Below, piece by piece: positions 4,660 through 7,804 of a DNA stretch of 7,804 nt. Position 1 is the first letter of the stretch. Each line of letters opens with the position of its first letter. Source of the stretch: Actinomycetes bacterium. Its GTDB lineage: Bacteria; Actinomycetota; Actinomycetes; S36-B12; UBA10799. Location of the stretch: contig JAKOZM010000559.1 of NCBI GenBank assembly GCA_029779995.1, positions 1 to 7,804 on the forward strand. Direction: 5' to 3'. The notes under the pieces are model-generated. The model did no database searches and had not been told where the DNA came from. It saw nothing but the letters and a program-made list of their open reading frames with translations. Position numbers and translations under genes: made by a program.

Positions 4660-5711
4660 GCCGGTTTCTCGACACGGGGCGCAAGCGGGTGGTGGTCATC
4701 GCCCTGGCGTTCTGGCTGCTCACCTTGGGGATCATGACGATGCTGCCGGTGCCTTACGTCCGGCTGGCGCCGGGCCCCCTGTTCAACGTCCTCGGTGATG
4801 CCGACGGTCAACCCGTGATCTCCGTGACGGGAACCAGCACCTACCCGACCGACGGCCAACTCGACATGACCACGGTGACCGAGCGGGGCGGACCCTACGG
4901 CGATCTGACGCTGTTCGAGGCGTTCACCGGGTGGTTCGACCCCAAGGTTGCGGTTGTGCCGACCTCCTTGCTGTACCCGGTCGACACCTCCCCGGAGGAC
5001 GCCGAGCAGGTCGGTGCCGACCAGTTCTCCGACTCCCAGGAGAAGGCGCGGATCGCTGCCCTGCGGGAGGTCGGCGAGCCCGTCCAAACCAGGCCCTGGG
5101 TTCGGCAGCTGCTGCCCGAGTCACCTGCCAACGGCATCCTCGCCCACGGGGATGTGGTCGTGAGCGCGAATGGCACGCCGCTGGCCGGCCCCGAGGAATT
5201 GGCGGAACTGGTGCGCGAGGCGGGCCCGGACGCCCAGATCGTGTTGGAGATCACCCGCGACGGTCAGGACAAGACCGTGCAGGTGACCACTGGGGCCAAC
5301 CCCGAGGACCCGAAGAACGGTTACCTCGGGGTGTCCTTGGGGGTGCTGGCCGATTCCCCGATCAAGGTCGATTTCCATCTCAACGATGTGGGCGGTCCCA
5401 GCGCCGGGCTCATCTTCTCCCTGGGTGTGGTGGACAAACTCACGCCGGACTCGCTGCTGGATGATCGTGTGATCGCCGGCACCGGGACCATGGACTACGA
5501 CGGGCGGGTGGGTCCCATCGGCGGGATCGCGCAGAAACTGCAGGCTGCGAAGGCGCAGGGTGCGCAACTGTTCCTGGCGCCGCGTGCCAACTGCAACGAG
5601 ATCCCCAGCGCGACCCCCGAGGGTCTGACGGTGGCTGCGGTGGACACCCTGAGCGAGGCGGTGGACGTTCTGCAGGGAACCCTGGCCCCGCCGCCGTGTC
5701 CCGTCGCCTGA
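4656..5711 (+). CDS. membrane-anchored PDZ-domain Lon-like serine protease
   Basis: A 351-residue protein with a short basic N-terminus (GRKR, 8-11), one membrane anchor (12-30), a conserved post-membrane segment 'VPYVRLAPGPLFNVLG' (32-47), a PDZ-like domain (about 146-214, with GILAHGDVVVSANGTPL), and a C-terminal Lon-type protease domain. The domain holds VGGPSAGL with catalytic Ser249 and GGIAQKLQAAK with catalytic Lys294. The Ser-Lys distance of 45 is close to that of Lon (43 in E. coli). There is no AAA+ ATPase module, as expected for this family (Rv3194c type in mycobacteria, about 340 residues). The catalytic domain should lie outside the membrane, where it may cut membrane or secreted proteins; substrates are unknown. 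The GTG start is fixed by the 4-base overlap with the upstream small gene and puts the basic residues just before the membrane helix. Its 3' end faces the PPA1357 gene with an 11-base gap. Confidence 0.93.
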   Translation: MSRFLDTGRKRVVVIALAFWLLTLGIMTMLPVPYVRLAPGPLFNVLGDADGQPVISVTGTSTYPTDGQLDMTTVTERGGPYGDLTLFEAFTGWFDPKVAVVPTSLLYPVDTSPEDAEQVGADQFSDSQEKARIAALREVGEPVQTRPWVRQLLPESPANGILAHGDVVVSANGTPLAGPEELAELVREAGPDAQIVLEITRDGQDKTVQVTTGANPEDPKNGYLGVSLGVLADSPIKVDFHLNDVGGPSAGLIFSLGVVDKLTPDSLLDDRVIAGTGTMDYDGRVGPIGGIAQKLQAAKAQGAQLFLAPRANCNEIPSATPEGLTVAAVDTLSEAVDVLQGTLAPPPCPVA

Positions 5712-5722
5712 CCGCTCCTCGA

Positions 5723-6112
5723 CTACTGCAGGGTGTCCCACATGGCCCGTTCCAGGCGGGGCACGACCGCGGCGGCCACCGCCACGGCCTCGTCGCTGTC
5801 GTGATCGCGGTAGCGCAGCGCGGTCGCGACGGTCTGGTCGCGCAGCGCTCCCACTGTGACGCGTACGTCATGGTCGGGCTCCAGCACCCGCTGGGCGCTG
5901 ACCACGGCTCCGGCCACCTCCGCGGGCCACGAGATCGCCGCGAGATCGCCGAGCAGATCCTCACCAGTGCTGTCCCAGGCCTGCTCCACGGTGGTCACCT
6001 GGCCGTCCTCGACCGCCAGCGCGAACAGTCGCGGCGGCTGCGCCCAGCCGTCGGCAGCCACATAACGGTCCAGGTCACGCAGAATCATTTCCAGGTCTGG
6101 GGTCGGGTGCAT
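5723..6112 (-). CDS. PPA1357-family protein, function unknown
   Basis: A 129-residue soluble protein with the family's conserved blocks: DRYVAADGWAQPPRLFAL (15-32), the central ISWPAEVAGAVVSAQRVL (60-77), and 'DVRVTVGALRDQ..ATALRYRDHD' (82-105), followed by a C-terminal helix (about 112-128). It lacks the longer acidic insertions I recall in some family members. The family has no assigned function and is found next to UPF0182 genes in many actinobacteria. No signal peptide or membrane segment is seen. ATG 6112 has only a weak ribosome site (GGTGAC directly before it); Met9 is an alternative start. Its start is 27 bases from the divergent UPF0182 start, so the two promoters must overlap each other's coding ends. 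Confidence 0.85.
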   Translation of the reverse strand: MHPTPDLEMILRDLDRYVAADGWAQPPRLFALAVEDGQVTTVEQAWDSTGEDLLGDLAAISWPAEVAGAVVSAQRVLEPDHDVRVTVGALRDQTVATALRYRDHDSDEAVAVAAAVVPRLERAMWDTLQ

Positions 6113-6127
6113 GTCACCATCGTCTCG

Positions 6128-6139
6128 TAGGGTTGGGAT
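6128..6139 (+). promoter_or_regulatory. -10 and ribosome-site signals overlapping before the UPF0182 start
   Basis: TAGGGT (6128-6133) fits TANNNT with the G of the GTG start seven bases past its last T, compatible with a leaderless transcript. The AGGG inside it (6129-6132) is also spaced seven bases from GTG 6140, suitable as a Shine-Dalgarno. No -35 is evident. An ATG at 6138 is followed at once by TGA and cannot be the start. Confidence 0.35.
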
Positions 6140-7804
6140 GTGACGTTCGACACCGCCACGCAGAAGGCTCCTAACCGAGGTCCTCGCGGACGCATCCTGG
6201 CCATGACCATCGCGATCCTGGCTGGGCTGCTGATCGTGTTCCTGATCTTCACCTCTGTGTACACGGATCTGCTGTGGTTCCGATCTGTGAACTTCTCCCA
6301 GGTATTCACCACTGTCGTCGGCACCCGGACTCTGCTATTCGTGGTCTTCGGGCTGGTGATGGCCTTCATCGTGGGGCTCGGGATGTACATCGCCTACCGC
6401 ACCCGGCCGGACTACGACCCCCGGCTGTCGGCGGCGATGGAGGGTTACCGGCAGAGCATCGAGCCGATCAAGAAGTGGCTCGTCATCGGTATCGCTGGCT
6501 TCCTGGGGACGCTGGCGGGCCTGTCGGCGACGGCGGAGTGGGGCCGCTGGATGCTGTTCCGCAACGGCGGCTCGTTCGGCACCACCGATCCCCAATTCGG
6601 TCTCGACGTGGGCTTCTTCGTTTTCAAACTGCCCTTCCTGCGCTACCTGACCGGTTTCGGATTCATGGCCCTGTTCCTCACGTTGTTCTTCGTGATCGCC
6701 GTGCATTACTTGTACGGCGGGGTGCGTCTGCAGAACGGCCTGCAGGCCAGCGAGGCGGCGCAGGTCCAGATCTCGCTGCTGCTGGGTCTGATCTGCCTGC
6801 TGAAGGCCGTGGCCTACTGGCTGGACCGGTACGCGCTCAGCATCAAGAGCGAGGACTTCGTCGAGGGCTTCACCGGGCTGAAATACCGCGATGTGGAAGC
6901 CGTGCTGCCCGCCAAGACGATTCTCACCTTCATCGCACTCGTCTGCGCGGTCCTGTTCTTCCTCAACGTCTTCCGCCGGACGTGGACGCTGCCGCTGGTC
7001 GGACTGGGCCTGCTCGCCGTCTCCGCGCTGGTCATCGGCGGCATCTACCCGGCGGTCATCCAGCAGTTCCAGGTCCGGCCCAACGAGCCCGGCAAGGAGT
7101 CGCCGTTCATCAGCCGCAACATCGAGGCGACCAGACAGGCGTACAACCTGTCCAACGTGCAGAGTTCGGAGTACTCCGCCGTCGGGCAGCCGGATGAGGC
7201 CTCTCTGGCGGCCGACAAGGGCACGCTGGACAACATCCGCCTGCTCGATCCCGCGATCGTCTCGCCCACGTTCCGCCAACTGCAGCAGATCCGTACCTTC
7301 TACTCGTTCCCCGACACCCTGGACGTCGACCGGTACTCCCTGCCCAGCGGACGCACCGGCGCCATCGTGAGTACCCGCGAGGTGGACCTGGCGGCCGTGC
7401 CCGCCGCGCAGCGCAACTGGGCCAACGACACGCTGGTCTACACCCACGGCTACGGTCTCGTGGCCGCGTATGACAACCGTGCCAACTCCGAGGGTGAGCC
7501 GGAGTTCTTCGCTGAGGACATCCCGCCCATCGGCGAACTCAAGATCGACCAGCCCCGGGTGTACTTCGGCGAGAAGTCGCCGCCCTACTCGATCGTGGGT
7601 GGCCCCGGCCTCCCACGCGAACTCGACTTCCCCGACGACGCCAGCCCCTCGGGACAACGCAACAACACCTATGACGGTATCGGCGGTGTCGATGTCGGCT
7701 CGCCGTTGCACCGGTTGATGTTCGCCGCGAAGTTCTCGGAGCCGAACATCCTGTTGTCCAGCCTGATCGGCGCCGACTCCAAGATCCTTTATGACCGGGA
7801 CCCG
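6140..7804 (+). CDS. UPF0182-family multipass membrane protein (5' part, runs off the window)
   Basis: The frame opens with GTG at 6140 and is still open at the last base, giving 555 residues of a family usually 900-1000 long. Seven hydrophobic helices are visible at about 19-38, 65-86, 113-131, 168-192, 211-228, 258-278 and 284-303. Family motifs include YTDLLWFRSV (41-50), DPQFGLDVGFFVFKLPF (150-166), and 'YPAVIQQFQVRPNE...ESPFISRNIEATRQAY' (303-335). Residues after about 305 form a large soluble domain; with the basic N-terminus inside and seven helices it would lie outside the cytoplasm. The role of UPF0182 proteins (Rv3193c and Rv0064 types) is not established. GTG 6140 was chosen because it is preceded by AGGG at good spacing and supplies the basic segment before helix 1. 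It is divergent from the PPA1357 gene, as commonly seen. The frame has no break, so the truncation is only the window edge. Confidence 0.93.
   Translation, partial: MTFDTATQKAPNRGPRGRILAMTIAILAGLLIVFLIFTSVYTDLLWFRSVNFSQVFTTVVGTRTLLFVVFGLVMAFIVGLGMYIAYRTRPDYDPRLSAAMEGYRQSIEPIKKWLVIGIAGFLGTLAGLSATAEWGRWMLFRNGGSFGTTDPQFGLDVGFFVFKLPFLRYLTGFGFMALFLTLFFVIAVHYLYGGVRLQNGLQASEAAQVQISLLLGLICLLKAVAYWLDRYALSIKSEDFVEGFTGLKYRDVEAVLPAKTILTFIALVCAVLFFLNVFRRTWTLPLVGLGLLAVSALVIGGIYPAVIQQFQVRPNEPGKESPFISRNIEATRQAYNLSNVQSSEYSAVGQPDEASLAADKGTLDNIRLLDPAIVSPTFRQLQQIRTFYSFPDTLDVDRYSLPSGRTGAIVSTREVDLAAVPAAQRNWANDTLVYTHGYGLVAAYDNRANSEGEPEFFAEDIPPIGELKIDQPRVYFGEKSPPYSIVGGPGLPRELDFPDDASPSGQRNNTYDGIGGVDVGSPLHRLMFAAKFSEPNILLSSLIGADSKILYDRDP

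Noticed and set aside
6335..7711. 458-codon open frame on the minus strand
   Set aside because: It lies wholly antisense to the UPF0182 gene, whose helices and motifs are clear; the antisense translation is rich in His/Arg/Glu/Gly with no domain.

Overview
The window is GC-rich DNA with densely packed genes, GTG starts, a 4-base start/stop overlap and protein families largely confined to Actinobacteria (PPA1357 family, DUF5679, the actinobacterial branch of DUF2342, Lon-like PDZ proteases). I infer a high-GC actinobacterium; I cannot name genus or species from the sequence. The gene set matches, from memory, the neighbourhood around Rv3193c-Rv3197 of Mycobacterium tuberculosis (UPF0182 protein, PDZ/Lon-like protease, DUF2342 protein, an uncharacterised protein, ABC1-family kinase), so most of this is a conserved chromosomal locus rather than an island. 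No phage, transposon, CRISPR or tRNA signature was seen.

Layout. 1-66 is the 3' end of a plus-strand gene, possibly with a fibronectin-III-like or Ig-like C-terminus. 201-1523 (minus) encodes an ABC1/AarF/UbiB-type atypical kinase. Divergent from it, 1631-2353 (plus) encodes a protein that looks like a RiPP-recognition-element fold fused to a degenerate E1/ThiF-like domain, as in TOMM cyclodehydratase partner proteins, but with no YcaO beside it. It converges on 2403-2564 (minus), a 53-residue four-cysteine zinc-ribbon protein (DUF5679); a strong hairpin at 2356-2390 sits between the two stops. A 519-base stretch without a gene follows (2565-3083). It holds several inverted repeats, including a 70-base compound hairpin, and four DnaA-box-like 9-mers.

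3084-4361 (minus) encodes a DUF2342 zincin-like protein. Divergent from it runs a two-gene plus-strand operon: a 45-residue single-helix membrane protein (4522-4659), overlapping by GTGA a membrane-anchored PDZ/Lon-like serine protease (4656-5711). A PPA1357-family protein (5723-6112, minus) converges on the protease with an 11-base gap. A UPF0182 multipass membrane protein begins divergently with GTG at 6140 and runs off the right edge.

How the genes may work together is inference. Two predicted proteases (one membrane-anchored, one probably cytosolic), a large polytopic membrane protein with an extracytoplasmic domain, and an atypical kinase recur together across Actinobacteria, which suggests an envelope or proteostasis module, but no shared pathway is proven here. 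The least explained items are the orphan RRE/E1-like protein, the small membrane protein coupled to the Lon-like protease, and the structured stretch at 2565-3083.
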